From: an uncultured Verrucomicrobiota bacterium
Lineage (GTDB): Bacteria > Verrucomicrobiota > Verrucomicrobiia > Methylacidiphilales > UBA1321
Direction of reading: 5' to 3'
Length of the DNA: 64,000 nucleotides
NCBI GenBank assembly: GCA_903863295.1
Contig: CAIPBM010000091.1
Coordinates: forward strand, 1 to 64,000
Each line of letters begins with the position of its first letter. Positions within the stretch are counted from its first letter, which is position 1. The position numbers were made by a program, and so were the translations under genes. Positions 34,752 to 44,428 of this stretch are shown piece by piece. The notes below the pieces were generated by a model that worked only from the letters and a program-made list of their open reading frames with translations, was not told the DNA's origin and did no database searches.

Positions 34752-36500
34752 ATGGCACCTCCTCGAAAAAAACGTCTCCGCAAGACGGGAGCCTTTCGCC
34801 CCGTTCATTTCGGCAAAACCATCCCCTACGTGGATCGTGAGCGATTGAATAAGAACCTGGCACGATTTTTCGACGGCGAGCGTGACATCAGGGTTATTGG
34901 TTTCCTTCGTCCGCAAATTGAGTTGGAGGCCGATCGTTCTTTTGAACTTCTCAACAGAAAGGAACTTCTCGAAGCGATTCAGGCGGTCTGGAAGGCGAGC
35001 CTGCCCATGAACCGAGAAGCGGCGCTCGGCTACATTGTGACGATCCAACTTGTCCCCCAAGCCTATCAGGAGATGGTCGCCGCCCGAATCCCGATAGCGG
35101 ATAATTTCACTTATTTGATTTGTCGTGAGTTGCGTATTCTTGGCCAGAAAATCCACCTCGGTGAACATCTGAGTTATCTTTTGCGCATCGACGACGGTCC
35201 CAACGAAGCAACCGCTAAGCTCCTTTTGTTTCCTGCCACAAACCGTGGTACACTGTTGAATTTTCCCAAGCCAGACACGACCGTTTCGGAGAAGCGTGTG
35301 AACATCGATTGGCGCGTTGAAATCAAGAATCGCGTGGAAAACCAAGGGGCAGATTTCTACCGATCAACGGTGACTCATCCTATTCGGCCCTCCTTTCATT
35401 CAGCGGATGTTCTGGCCCAAAACCGATTGATCACCCAGGCAGCCCATCAGCTATGTGAAATCGACATTGCTTCGGATATAGCCGCAAAAAGTCCCGTCGA
35501 GGAAGTTGATCTTTGGCTTCGTACGCAAGCTCTTCGCCGCCGCTTTCTGGAGTCTCCGGATAACAATCGTCGGGTCATCCTTGAAGGAGCCTATCAAGAA
35601 CGCCAAGGCCGGTTTGACCAACTTTCGATTGATGAAGCAAAAATCAGATTAAGGTCGCAAACTCTCGTTCAGGCCAAGATTCGTCAAAGCCTTTACGATT
35701 TGATCGGTGCAGTTATGCCGTGGCAAATCGGCGCAGCCTTTGAAACCAATGAACGCACTTTGATTAAGGACTTTTTCCGCTTTAAGACCATTTTGTGCCG
35801 AGACCATCGTTCGAAGTGGTCCTTCCCTGTTTTAGCCACGACAATCCCTGCAACTAATGCTGATCCGGCTCCCGCCGCTGCGGCCCGACGATTGAGACTT
35901 CTGGACCAACGACTGAGAGATTTCCGCAAACTGCAAAAAGACCGCCAAGTGGAGATTGAAAAAAACGTGAGTCGGCAATCCGCCGCTAGGCGGGAACAAT
36001 TAGCTATCTTTGGCGCCACGCGGCTTCAATTTGATACGACGGACTTGACCATTGTGGATTGCCGGCACCGTAGCCAGGGTTCGCGTCCCCTTTACCTTCT
36101 CCGCTTTCACGATTGGACCAGCATGAGCCGTCCAACTCCCGTGTTACTTCGTCGTCTGGAGGAAATGATCCAGGAACGGGCGGCGAAGGTTCAGGATGCC
36201 TGGGCTAAAGCCGTAAGAAATTCAGAACCCAGAGCTCCCGGGCATTCGCCCGGAGCCAAAGACGTCATCAGCCTGTCACCCAAAGGCTGTCATTTAGATT
36301 TTACAACCACCATGGACATTCGCCGTGAGCAGTCCAAGTCCTGTTCCGATTTAAACCGTGAACGCCTGGTCAGCGAACTGAAGAATAATTTCGAGGCGAT
36401 TCAGCTTCTCGTTAATCCCAGCCATAATAATCGCATTGTCCGAAAAGCATTCGTACCAGTCTACGACTGCGATCAGGCGATGGAACGAATCGAGTTTTAA
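34752..36500 (+). CDS. unrecognised large basic protein
   Basis: The 582-residue soluble protein begins MAPPRKKRLRKTG, a strongly basic N-terminus. Later parts include a coiled coil (about 370-420, ARRLRLLDQRLRDFRKLQ) and a C-terminal domain with the sequence FVPVYDCDQAMERIEF. I recognise no catalytic motif. I preferred ATG at 34752 over TTG at 34746 because AAGG is placed correctly. The basic start and coiled coils fit a nucleic-acid or filament-associated role, but this is a guess. Confidence 0.65.
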   Translation: MAPPRKKRLRKTGAFRPVHFGKTIPYVDRERLNKNLARFFDGERDIRVIGFLRPQIELEADRSFELLNRKELLEAIQAVWKASLPMNREAALGYIVTIQLVPQAYQEMVAARIPIADNFTYLICRELRILGQKIHLGEHLSYLLRIDDGPNEATAKLLLFPATNRGTLLNFPKPDTTVSEKRVNIDWRVEIKNRVENQGADFYRSTVTHPIRPSFHSADVLAQNRLITQAAHQLCEIDIASDIAAKSPVEEVDLWLRTQALRRRFLESPDNNRRVILEGAYQERQGRFDQLSIDEAKIRLRSQTLVQAKIRQSLYDLIGAVMPWQIGAAFETNERTLIKDFFRFKTILCRDHRSKWSFPVLATTIPATNADPAPAAAARRLRLLDQRLRDFRKLQKDRQVEIEKNVSRQSAARREQLAIFGATRLQFDTTDLTIVDCRHRSQGSRPLYLLRFHDWTSMSRPTPVLLRRLEEMIQERAAKVQDAWAKAVRNSEPRAPGHSPGAKDVISLSPKGCHLDFTTTMDIRREQSKSCSDLNRERLVSELKNNFEAIQLLVNPSHNNRIVRKAFVPVYDCDQAMERIEF

Positions 36501-36559
36501 GTATCTCCCCGACGCCTCATTCTACTGGAGTTGACGCGCCACTCAAAACCTTCGGTATA

Positions 36560-36670
36560 CTAGTCTGTACGAATCAAGGTGGCGACGAAGCCCAGCAGGT
36601 TTTCGGCGATATCCAAGCCGTCGAGCACATCGCGCCAAGACCGCATCTCAATCACCCTGTCAGTAAGCAT
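36560..36670 (-). CDS. possible 36-residue ORF or gene remnant
   Basis: A short frame from ATG at 36670 to TAG at 36560 has codon use like that of the real genes here (many GCC, CTG, GAC). The product includes SWRDVLDGLDIAENLLGFVATL. It begins 16 bp after the stop of the upstream gene. It could be a genuine small protein or what remains of a larger one. Confidence 0.3.
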   Translation of the reverse strand: MLTDRVIEMRSWRDVLDGLDIAENLLGFVATLIRTD

Positions 36671-36686
36671 TCTTAAAGTTACTCAA

Positions 36687-37289
36687 TCAATCCATCATTT
36701 GAAATGACGGGCTGTCCTTGTCCAGCTCTCTCTCCAAGAAATCCAGCTTACTCATAACTTCATAAAGACTAGGCTCCAGCTTGATAGGGTCAGATTCGGT
36801 CGATATTATCAGGGCGCGACAAAGTTGATTTAATTGCAAATCGTCGTGAAAGAAGTTCTCAGCTCCCCGGACGTAACTCGCGTCCACCGCAATCAGCCGC
36901 GTATCCACATTCACCTGATTGAAGGCGGCAAGTATCTTCAGAATCTTGGTTGGATTATCGACCGGAATGGGTACACCGGTTCGGGTGACATACGGGATGG
37001 TGTCGTTGACCGCTTGGCGGGCTTCTTCTAAATGGCTCCTGAAATCCGCAATTTTTCCAGTAATTACGGCTTCATGGCGTCCCTCCAGTCGTTCCTTATT
37101 CTTTTCCATTGAGTCCATCTTCGTGGTCAAAATGACGCCGAACAATCCCACCAGTCCGGCAATAACGATTTTGTCCAAGACAAAGACCATGGCCTCTTTG
37201 CTCCAAATCCATTCTTTGAGATGTTCCCACTGCTGGCCAGGAAGTGATTTCTTCGGGGGCGGCGTATGGTGGGGATGTGGTGCATTCAT
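36687..37289 (-). CDS. membrane-anchored unrecognised protein
   Basis: The 200-residue protein has a short Pro/His-rich cytoplasmic N-terminus, a single transmembrane helix (about 40-58, IVIAGLVGLFGVIL) and a C-terminal helical domain with a coiled coil (about 60-100). No family is recognised. It could be a membrane sensor or anchor. Confidence 0.6.
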   Translation of the reverse strand: MNAPHPHHTPPPKKSLPGQQWEHLKEWIWSKEAMVFVLDKIVIAGLVGLFGVILTTKMDSMEKNKERLEGRHEAVITGKIADFRSHLEEARQAVNDTIPYVTRTGVPIPVDNPTKILKILAAFNQVNVDTRLIAVDASYVRGAENFFHDDLQLNQLCRALIISTESDPIKLEPSLYEVMSKLDFLERELDKDSPSFQMMD

Positions 37290-37386
37290 ATGGTGTGGTC
37301 TTCGACATATTCTATCAGGATTTATTGAAAATCACCGGATTGAAAAAGATCGCTCCTGGCCGGTGCACCTATTCAAAATCCTAGCG

Positions 37387-37620
37387 TCACATTTTTTCGC
37401 AGCCAAGAAATGGTTCGGGATCCTCTTCTCCTCCGGGAAGCAGTTCCTTTATTAACTTGTTTCGCTCTTCTTCCGACATCTGTGCCCACTGTCGTTCCTG
37501 TTTCGCACGCCGCTCGGATTTTATTCGCTCCAAATCTTTCTCTGAGATTTCAGGCATAACCTCTTCGTCCAGCCAGGACTCTGGCATTAAGTTGCCCTTA
37601 CGGGTAAAGAGCCGTGCCAT
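37387..37620 (-). CDS. small charged unrecognised protein
   Basis: The 77-residue protein is rich in Glu and Lys and is probably one or two helices (SEKDLERIKSERRAKQERQ). It lies 8 bp after the PEP-CTERM gene on the same strand, so it may be co-transcribed. It has no recognised domain. Confidence 0.5.
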   Translation of the reverse strand: MARLFTRKGNLMPESWLDEEVMPEISEKDLERIKSERRAKQERQWAQMSEEERNKLIKELLPGGEEDPEPFLGCEKM

Positions 37621-37628
37621 CTGGTGCT

Positions 37629-40016
37629 TTAAGGAAGAGAACGTGGCCGTCTAGATCTAAAATGAAATATGCCCGCGAGAAGAAGAAACCCCGATAGAGC
37701 CAATGTCGCGGTGTCGGGCTCCGGCACCATTTCAAGATTTCCATTGGGATCGAGTTCGGCGAACGAACCGCTGTAACCTTGGAAACTGATGTCGGACAAT
37801 TGAAGGGAAGTCAGGGCAAGATCAGACGTTCCAAAGCGAAGCGTATCGATGGTCGGGTTCCAATTTTCAATGACAAGTTGATTGGTTCCCCATGTCTGAG
37901 TTGAGCTGTCGGCAAATGCCAGGTTGAAAGTGAGATTAAGTGAGTTGGCAAAATTGATGGTGGAATTGCCCTGTAAACTGAGAGTGCCGAGCTGTTGCGT
38001 CATTCCCACCTGGACGGTATCCAGCGCAAGCGTTCCGCCGCCCAGCGTCACCGGCGTCGAACTGGCCAGAACGCTGCCCGTGCCGACGTTGCCTTCGACC
38101 AGTGACAGGGTCCCGCCGCTAATCACGGTCGATCCAGTATAGGTATTGGTCCCGGTTAGAGTTTCCGTTGCGCTGCCTGTTTTGGTTATCCCACCAGTTC
38201 CGCTAATTGATCCCGAATAGATATAACTGGGCGAAACCGTGGTATGTAGCAGCAAGGTTGCTGAACCCAAGGTGACAGAGCCGCTACCGGTGAAGCCGCC
38301 CACCACGGAACTGAAATTGTTCAAGGCGAGCGAGCCGCCCGCCGCATTCACGACGGTATTGGTCGGCAGAGCAGACGGTCCCGTCAACCCCAGCGTCCCC
38401 TGATCAATGGTGGTTGTGCCTGTGTAGGTATTGTTGCCGCTCAGATTGAGTATACCTACCCCAGACTTGGTCAATCCAACCGAACTGCTCGAATTGGTAA
38501 CATTGGCGCTGATGGTCTCCATGTTTTCGTTGGTGACAATGAATTCTCCAGAAGAAGAGGTCAGCGTGCCGTTTTGAATGGCTGTTGCTCCGCTGCCACT
38601 ACTCAAGATTCCTCCACTGGCAACTGTCAGGGTATTGGCGCCAAGATTAAGCGCCCCAGTTCCGCTCCCTAGGTTTTGCAGGTTCAATGAATTGATCGTC
38701 CCGGACGAGTTTAATGAGGCAGTCCCCACGATCAGCTTCACGTTGGAACTGGCGGTGGCTGTATTCAGGTTGGTGGCATATGAATTGTAGGCCGATACAT
38801 GGCCACTACCATCGACCGTTGCCCAATCGACGCCATTGACTGTGGCGTAGGAACCCAAAATGCCATTGGTATTCGCCGTCCCCGAAAGTTGGCTGGTACC
38901 AGTGCCACTGAAATTGACCGTCCCGCCGCCGATGGCTCGGGAAGCGTTATTGAACGTTACGACCGCTGTCTGGCTGGTCCCAGCATTGACCGTCACGGTC
39001 GAACCGCCGCCCACCAGCGTCAACCGCCCCGCCAATTCAGTCGATGCTGACGTGCTATTCCCCTGAAAAAGAAATGTTCCGCCGGACATGGAAAAGGCAG
39101 CGATGGGAGACAGGCGATTAGGATCATTTACGCTGGAATCATCGATTTCAAACGTGCCGCCCACGACCGTGATCGCCGAATTTAGAATGGCTCCGGCTCC
39201 CGCCAGCGTCAGAGTGCCGGAGTTAATCTGCGTAGCCCCGGAATAGGCGTTATTACCCGTAAACGTCTGGTTGGTTCCCACGATAGTCACAGCCAGGATA
39301 GATGGCCCCGCGTCCTGCAAGACCCCGGAATAAGACGCCGTACCCGTTCCTGCCAGAACGATGGTACTGGTTCCAATACTCGCATTATTTGGAGCGATAT
39401 TTCCGCCCGAAGTTCCTCCGCCATTTAACCCTCCCAGGACATAACTCTGTCCACCGCCAGCCGCGAGAGTAATCCCGACACCTCCGCTATTCGAAAGATC
39501 ATAGAATGCCTCGTTTCCTGCACTGATGGAACTGCCCAGCGTCAGGTTGCCGCCCGTTATGGTAACTTGGGAAAAGGTGTTACCACCATTGAGAGTCAGA
39601 CCACCGAAGCCCGAGAGAGTTAGGGTAGTTGCCGACACTCCGTTGAGCGCCGAATTAATTGTCACAGTACCGTTGGTCTGAATCGTAAGGCCAGACGACG
39701 TTCCTTGGATGGTGCCGCCGCTGAGAAGATAGCCCGGCGCATTGAAACTCAACTGACTCGTGGTTTGCGTACCTGAAACCGCTATCATCGCACCCCCATT
39801 CATAAAAGTCGCCGTGTCACCAGGCGCCCAAGTCACGTTGGCGCTGCCATTATACCAATTCGCGGTTGTGCCATCCCAGGTTCCGCTGCCGCCCACGCCA
39901 CCCGGCCCCCAGGTGAGTTGTGCTTCGACCGGAATTGATCCGAACAACAGAGTGACGGAACCAATTGTCCAGAGACGCAAAAGAAGTGTCCTTCCGGAGA
40001 GAATGAATGGAGACAT
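37629..40016 (-). CDS. autotransporter-repeat surface protein with PEP-CTERM anchor
   Basis: The 795-residue protein has an N-terminal signal sequence and many passenger-associated repeats, such as GTNTYTGSTVISGGTLSL, GNNTYTGTTTIDQGTLGL and GNNAYSGATQINSGTLTL, which fold as a beta-helix. It ends with a PEP-CTERM signal: VPEPDTATLALSG, a hydrophobic helix and an arginine-rich tail (FRSRRPRSLP). PEP-CTERM proteins are anchored or processed by exosortase and exported. Its amino-acid and base composition (Gly/Thr/Ser/Asn) differs from its neighbours. It has no autotransporter beta-barrel. Confidence 0.88.
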   Translation of the reverse strand: MSPFILSGRTLLLRLWTIGSVTLLFGSIPVEAQLTWGPGGVGGSGTWDGTTANWYNGSANVTWAPGDTATFMNGGAMIAVSGTQTTSQLSFNAPGYLLSGGTIQGTSSGLTIQTNGTVTINSALNGVSATTLTLSGFGGLTLNGGNTFSQVTITGGNLTLGSSISAGNEAFYDLSNSGGVGITLAAGGGQSYVLGGLNGGGTSGGNIAPNNASIGTSTIVLAGTGTASYSGVLQDAGPSILAVTIVGTNQTFTGNNAYSGATQINSGTLTLAGAGAILNSAITVVGGTFEIDDSSVNDPNRLSPIAAFSMSGGTFLFQGNSTSASTELAGRLTLVGGGSTVTVNAGTSQTAVVTFNNASRAIGGGTVNFSGTGTSQLSGTANTNGILGSYATVNGVDWATVDGSGHVSAYNSYATNLNTATASSNVKLIVGTASLNSSGTINSLNLQNLGSGTGALNLGANTLTVASGGILSSGSGATAIQNGTLTSSSGEFIVTNENMETISANVTNSSSSVGLTKSGVGILNLSGNNTYTGTTTIDQGTLGLTGPSALPTNTVVNAAGGSLALNNFSSVVGGFTGSGSVTLGSATLLLHTTVSPSYIYSGSISGTGGITKTGSATETLTGTNTYTGSTVISGGTLSLVEGNVGTGSVLASSTPVTLGGGTLALDTVQVGMTQQLGTLSLQGNSTINFANSLNLTFNLAFADSSTQTWGTNQLVIENWNPTIDTLRFGTSDLALTSLQLSDISFQGYSGSFAELDPNGNLEMVPEPDTATLALSGFLLLAGIFHFRSRRPRSLP

Positions 40017-40100
40017 AACCCCATGCTATATCGTCTCTTATCCGGGACATCAAGTTCAAATGTCCCGCATCCGAGACCTTTGCCGTTGCATCTTTGTCTC

Positions 40101-40334
40101 GTGAGCGCCCCACCTACCCCCTTCGATAAAAAGCTTGCCGCCTTCATTCGCCAGAAGCGGGGCGAGATCCCCTATCGAACCTTTGCCCGGCAACTCGGCG
40201 TCCACCGATCCACCCTCCATCGCCTGGAACATGGCGAGCAAAGCATCACGCTTGGCGTGCTTCACCAGATCATGCGCAAGCTCAAATGCCGCTTTTCGGA
40301 TATCTTCGGCTCGGATAATCCGATCGATAAATAA
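40101..40334 (+). CDS. XRE-type helix-turn-helix protein
   Basis: The 77-residue protein is little more than an XRE helix-turn-helix: FIRQKRGEIPYRTFARQLGVHRSTLHRLEHGEQSITLG. GTG at 40101 gives a short leader; an ATG at 40023 would add 26 residues that resemble non-coding sequence. It is divergent from the PEP-CTERM gene and precedes the seven-gene nuclease operon by 241 bp. It may regulate either. Confidence 0.75.
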   Translation: MSAPPTPFDKKLAAFIRQKRGEIPYRTFARQLGVHRSTLHRLEHGEQSITLGVLHQIMRKLKCRFSDIFGSDNPIDK

Positions 40335-40401
40335 CGCCCCCATTTGACCGTCGCTGGACGCGACCTTTTGTCAGCCCGAGGATTTCGGTCTCCATGCGGC
40401 A

Positions 40402-40456
40402 GAGCGAGGGCTCGCTCCTGTCTCATCCTGAAACCATCCCTGCCTGATGGTTTCAG
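40402..40456. promoter_or_regulatory. two adjacent hairpins before the nuclease operon
   Basis: GAGCGAG-GG-CTCGCTC (40402-40417) and CTGAAACCATC-CCTGCCT-GATGGTTTCAG (40428-40456; 11-bp arms) are perfect inverted repeats. GGATTTCGGTCT occurs twice nearby (about 40379 and 40524). The pair may be an attenuator, terminator of the XRE gene or operator sites. Confidence 0.5.
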
Positions 40457-40575
40457 AAAGTTAGCCATTTATCTGTTCATTAATGGCAAGCCGTCCGCCG
40501 CTCGACGCGGCTGACTCCCAAAGCAGGGATTTCGGTCTTCTTCCGATCTGTCTATCCGTTTGAACAGAAAAACAA

Positions 40576-41544
40576 ATGGATTCGATAAACAATGATCTTA
40601 AAAATGATTTAACCTGGTCATCGGCCAGATACAGCACGCTTTTACGGTGCGAGAAAAAGTACTATTTCCAGCACATCGGGGGTTGGGGCGGCTGGGACAA
40701 ATCGGCGCCTGATTTGACCCAGGAAATCTACCACCGCAAATATCTGACGGCGGTCCACCCGGAGATCGGGCTGTTGGTCCATGATCGCATCGCTTGTATT
40801 TTTGACCGGGCGCTGACAGGCCACTCGCCCAACGTCGCAGACGAAATCAGGAAGGCACAAAATGCTTTTGTCACTTTCATCCGTCGCAGCGTCGTGCGGC
40901 CTCTTGATGCGGTGACCCGAAAGTCCCGTAAACTGCTGCGCGACGAATTAGGCCAGCCGCTCACCGATCAGGCCGTGGCCGCGTTGACTGAGCACATCGA
41001 GGTTTTGTTGAAGGGATTCTTTGCCTTTGCGGACGTCAAGGCATTACTCGAACACCCGGAAGATTTGATTCCGCAGTTGCTCGATCCGCAAAATTTCGCC
41101 ATCGGGCATGAGTTAGGCGTACCCGCTCGTCTGCGGACCGATATCGTCTGGGTGACAGAAGATTCAGTGGTGGTTGGGGACTGGAAAGGTGGACGTCCAA
41201 GCCCTTCTCACCGCGATCAGGCGCTGACGTACGATCTCTATGTCCGAGCTCTGCTCCAGCTCCCTCCGGAAGAAACTGTTGAGGTTCGATTTTATTATTT
41301 GGGCGAGCAGAAAATCGCGACATTTCGATTCACAGATGAAGAGCGAGAACTGCACAAATGGCAAATTGGCGAAGAATGGGAAACGATCAAAAGCTATAGC
41401 CAAAGTCCCACCATCAATATCGCTCCACCGGAAAAGTTCCGGGCCCGTGTGACTAAAAGCTGTGCGGAATGTTCCTTCCAATCGATCTGCCCCGAATTTA
41501 TTCGACAGCACCGAAATCAAGTCGTCGTGGAGGCGGAGCTATGA
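40576..41544 (+). CDS. Fe-S PD-(D/E)XK nuclease, first of a pair
   Basis: The 322-residue protein belongs to the RecB/AddB/Cas4 nuclease group. C25 (LLRCEKKYYF) and C296-x2-C299-x5-C305 near the end form the typical four-cysteine Fe-S site. The nuclease core has D (TDIVWV), GDWKGG and a Q-x3-Y motif (QALTYDLY). These enzymes trim single-stranded DNA. Overlaps the ATPase gene by ATGA and heads a seven-gene operon. Confidence 0.88.
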   Translation: MDSINNDLKNDLTWSSARYSTLLRCEKKYYFQHIGGWGGWDKSAPDLTQEIYHRKYLTAVHPEIGLLVHDRIACIFDRALTGHSPNVADEIRKAQNAFVTFIRRSVVRPLDAVTRKSRKLLRDELGQPLTDQAVAALTEHIEVLLKGFFAFADVKALLEHPEDLIPQLLDPQNFAIGHELGVPARLRTDIVWVTEDSVVVGDWKGGRPSPSHRDQALTYDLYVRALLQLPPEETVEVRFYYLGEQKIATFRFTDEERELHKWQIGEEWETIKSYSQSPTINIAPPEKFRARVTKSCAECSFQSICPEFIRQHRNQVVVEAEL

Positions 41545-43541
41545 GTCAGCCACGCTTTCTCAATGGAAGTGGGGAGGCTCCACGTAATCCGGTGGAGTTC
41601 GCCTTCCTCGAACCAGATGTTCTCGACGATACGATTATCAAACTTCCTTGCTACGAACCCAGCGGTTTGAAAATCGAGGTAACAGCCAGGCAGGCCTTGA
41701 GGCACCTGCTCATCACCGGAAGTTCGGGGTCGGGCAAGTCGACGATCATCAATCGCCTCTTTCATGACCTGATTGGTTACAAAACCAAGACCGGCCAATC
41801 TATCGGGCTTTTAATCCTCGATGCACAGGGAGATGGCACCGTGGAAAGAGTCCGACAGATCGCAGCGGAGGTTGGTCGCCCGGACGATGTTCGAGTTTTA
41901 TCACCGCAGGAAGGCTATCTTGATCCGTTGGGCGATCTCAACTCCTTCGCGGATTTGGACCGGGTGGTTTCCAAATTATTGTGCGCGACTGAAACCGCGC
42001 ATGATAAAGGATCCAACGCGTTCTGGTCTGAAAATACCCGACTGTTAATAGAATCCGCTTTGGCTGTGCTGCTGGTGACAGATAAAAGCATTTCGTTACA
42101 CCAGACTCTTTGCTTCATCTCCGAACTTCTAGTTCAAGGGCAACACTGGAGTGCGGATGTCGAGGCCCGGGTGGAACGGTTTCGGTCATCTCTTGTCAAG
42201 ACATCGGACCACCTGTCACCGGGAATCTCCGCCAAATTGCAACTTGTCGACTCGTCGCTCAAAGGTTGGAAAGCCCTTGATTCGAGGACTCGCGGAATTC
42301 TTCAATCGTGCGTGGCGGTGGTGGTGGCTCCGTTTCTTTCCGCCAACTCTCTCATCTACTGGGATGAAGCCAAAGGCGATCAGGTTCGTCCTGCCGAAGC
42401 GCTGGATGGAAAAATTATTGTCGTCAGCGTGAAGGGCTCGACCGAGCCTGAAACCGCCGCGCTTATTTCCCGGCTGGTAAAGATTGATTTTTACCGGGCG
42501 GCCCAAGAACGAATCAGTCCCTGTGACTCACCTCTTACCGGTTGCATTCTCGATGAACTGCCGCTGGCCGTTACCGTCGGTTCGTCCCGCTGGTCAGACG
42601 TTTCTAATCTCGCGACCCTGCGAGGAAAAGGCGTTTTCGTCATCGCCGCCACCCAGGGTTTGAGCAACCTCGACCTCGTTATTGGTCCAGAAAAGACCAA
42701 GGCGCTTCTGGTAAATTTCTCCAATCTCATTTTTCTTCACTCACAAGAGACCGGTTACCATTATCATTTTGCGGACAAGATTCTGGGCATCAAGCCCGCT
42801 CCTCCAAGAGCTGCCAGCTTTCTCAGTGACGTCGGCAATCTGCTTCATCTGCAAACTCTCGGTACCGCCTCTTCCGGCGAGCAGGTATGCCCTCCAGGCG
42901 CATTGTCGCGACTCGAGGCACATCAAGCCTACGTTGCCTTGGCTGACGGATTCAGATCTCTCGATCCTGTCTGGCTTGCCCCCTTGTATTTTCCACAAAA
43001 AACGACCCCAATCAAAATATCTCCGGATCTCGATCTGGCCGCACTGCGATCCGCGCCCTGCTTGACGGTAAACCAATCGGAGGTTCCTCTAGCCAAACTA
43101 TTGGCGCTCCGACTCTGGCACATTCTGAGGGAACGTCCACGCCAAGTCCGCGCTGCCAAGACGACAACACTGAAAGACTTCAAAACAAAGATGCGGCGCC
43201 ATTCCCGTCTCCGCACGGGTAAAGATCTTGAAACCATCCCGGCGTCCTGGCGGTTGGCCTGTATCAACCTGACCAGGAAACTGCCCAAGGGCGTTCACCT
43301 TGCCGCGCTGAGTTTTGTGGCGGGCGTTCTGGATCCAGAATTTGTGGCCTTCGAGGTCCTTCCTGGAGGCGTGGAAGATCTTCAGCGATTGACGAGGCGA
43401 TGGCAGTTGTCGGTTTATCCTTCGATCTTGCGGAGTCCCAATGCGACTGACCGGAGATGGTTAAAACTCCATTTTCCTCACCTTTGTCCGAGGACAAATC
43501 CAAAATCCTTAAACAAACAAATCGACCAGGAAAACCCATGA
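41541..43541 (+). CDS. VirD4/TraG/HerA-like DNA-pumping ATPase
   Basis: The 666-residue protein has Walker A GSSGSGKS (60-67), Walker B IGLLILDAQGD and a second acidic strand CILDELPL. A glutamine in VIAATQG fits the sensor position of VirD4/HerA ATPases. No transmembrane segment is clear, so it differs from typical coupling proteins of conjugation. It probably moves DNA toward the flanking nucleases. The start is ATG at 41541 behind GGAGGCGGAG and overlapping the previous stop; the end overlaps the next gene by ATGA. Confidence 0.85.
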   Translation: MSQPRFLNGSGEAPRNPVEFAFLEPDVLDDTIIKLPCYEPSGLKIEVTARQALRHLLITGSSGSGKSTIINRLFHDLIGYKTKTGQSIGLLILDAQGDGTVERVRQIAAEVGRPDDVRVLSPQEGYLDPLGDLNSFADLDRVVSKLLCATETAHDKGSNAFWSENTRLLIESALAVLLVTDKSISLHQTLCFISELLVQGQHWSADVEARVERFRSSLVKTSDHLSPGISAKLQLVDSSLKGWKALDSRTRGILQSCVAVVVAPFLSANSLIYWDEAKGDQVRPAEALDGKIIVVSVKGSTEPETAALISRLVKIDFYRAAQERISPCDSPLTGCILDELPLAVTVGSSRWSDVSNLATLRGKGVFVIAATQGLSNLDLVIGPEKTKALLVNFSNLIFLHSQETGYHYHFADKILGIKPAPPRAASFLSDVGNLLHLQTLGTASSGEQVCPPGALSRLEAHQAYVALADGFRSLDPVWLAPLYFPQKTTPIKISPDLDLAALRSAPCLTVNQSEVPLAKLLALRLWHILRERPRQVRAAKTTTLKDFKTKMRRHSRLRTGKDLETIPASWRLACINLTRKLPKGVHLAALSFVAGVLDPEFVAFEVLPGGVEDLQRLTRRWQLSVYPSILRSPNATDRRWLKLHFPHLCPRTNPKSLNKQIDQENP

Positions 43542-44428
43542 AATTTTACACCCCGACTGCCCGCAAAGAATATCTCCGCTGCCCGAAGCGCTTCTATTTC
43601 CGATACTTATTTAAACCCGAAGATCCAACGGAAAAGGAACAACACCGTAGTCTCCGAAAACTTTATGGTATTCGCGAACTTGCCGGACATTTGATCCATG
43701 GGGCCATCGCTGGTGAGGTTCGGGCCTATGCCGATGGCAATATGTGGAACTATGAAAACGCAGGGAAAAGATGCCGCGAACGGTTTCTCGACGTCGTTTG
43801 CCGGTCCTATGCGGAGGAACCAGGTGTTCTGCTGGACGATTTACAGCTCGCGGAAGCTTATAATGGATGTGGCATCCAAGAACTTCGGGACGACATTACC
43901 TTTTGGCGCGATGTCATTCCGATCATGATTGAAAATGCCTGGCGCGCCTGCTTCACTCTCGGTCTCCAACAAAGCAAGAGCGGTTATTCCCTTTTCGCAG
44001 AGCACAAAGTTGAACACAAGATCGGCGATAAAACGCATCACCTTGTTTTCGACGTGATGACCCAAAGTTCCGCCCGGTCCATGGTCATCGACTGGAAAAC
44101 GCATGAAATCGATAATGAAGACATCTACCAAGTTCAAAGATATTTGCGGTGTCTCCACGAAACGCAGGGAATTCCAACCCTGCGTCTTTTCGGCTTCGCG
44201 GTCAATCTTCTGACCGAAGAAATCACAAGCATCACCTATAATCCTTTTCCCCAAAGTACCGGAGGTTATTCAGCCTTGGCCCAACGAGCCCAATCGACAA
44301 GAGTTACCACCCAAGATCCTTATCACGCCAGTCCGCATGTATCTCTTTGCCGACGGTGCCCCTACGCAGCCCTCTGCCCGGATCGGGTGACGTCCGTTCT
44401 TCCCGAATTCGATGCTCTAGCGGCCTGA
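43538..44428 (+). CDS. Fe-S PD-(D/E)XK nuclease, second of a pair
   Basis: The 296-residue protein repeats the architecture of the first nuclease: C15 (YLRCPKRFYF), core MVIDWKTHE and QVQRYLRCL, then C271-x2-C274-x5-C280. The sequences are only distantly alike, which suggests two specialised subunits. Both flank the ATPase, and all three overlap by ATGA, so they are likely one complex. Confidence 0.87.
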   Translation: MKFYTPTARKEYLRCPKRFYFRYLFKPEDPTEKEQHRSLRKLYGIRELAGHLIHGAIAGEVRAYADGNMWNYENAGKRCRERFLDVVCRSYAEEPGVLLDDLQLAEAYNGCGIQELRDDITFWRDVIPIMIENAWRACFTLGLQQSKSGYSLFAEHKVEHKIGDKTHHLVFDVMTQSSARSMVIDWKTHEIDNEDIYQVQRYLRCLHETQGIPTLRLFGFAVNLLTEEITSITYNPFPQSTGGYSALAQRAQSTRVTTQDPYHASPHVSLCRRCPYAALCPDRVTSVLPEFDALAA

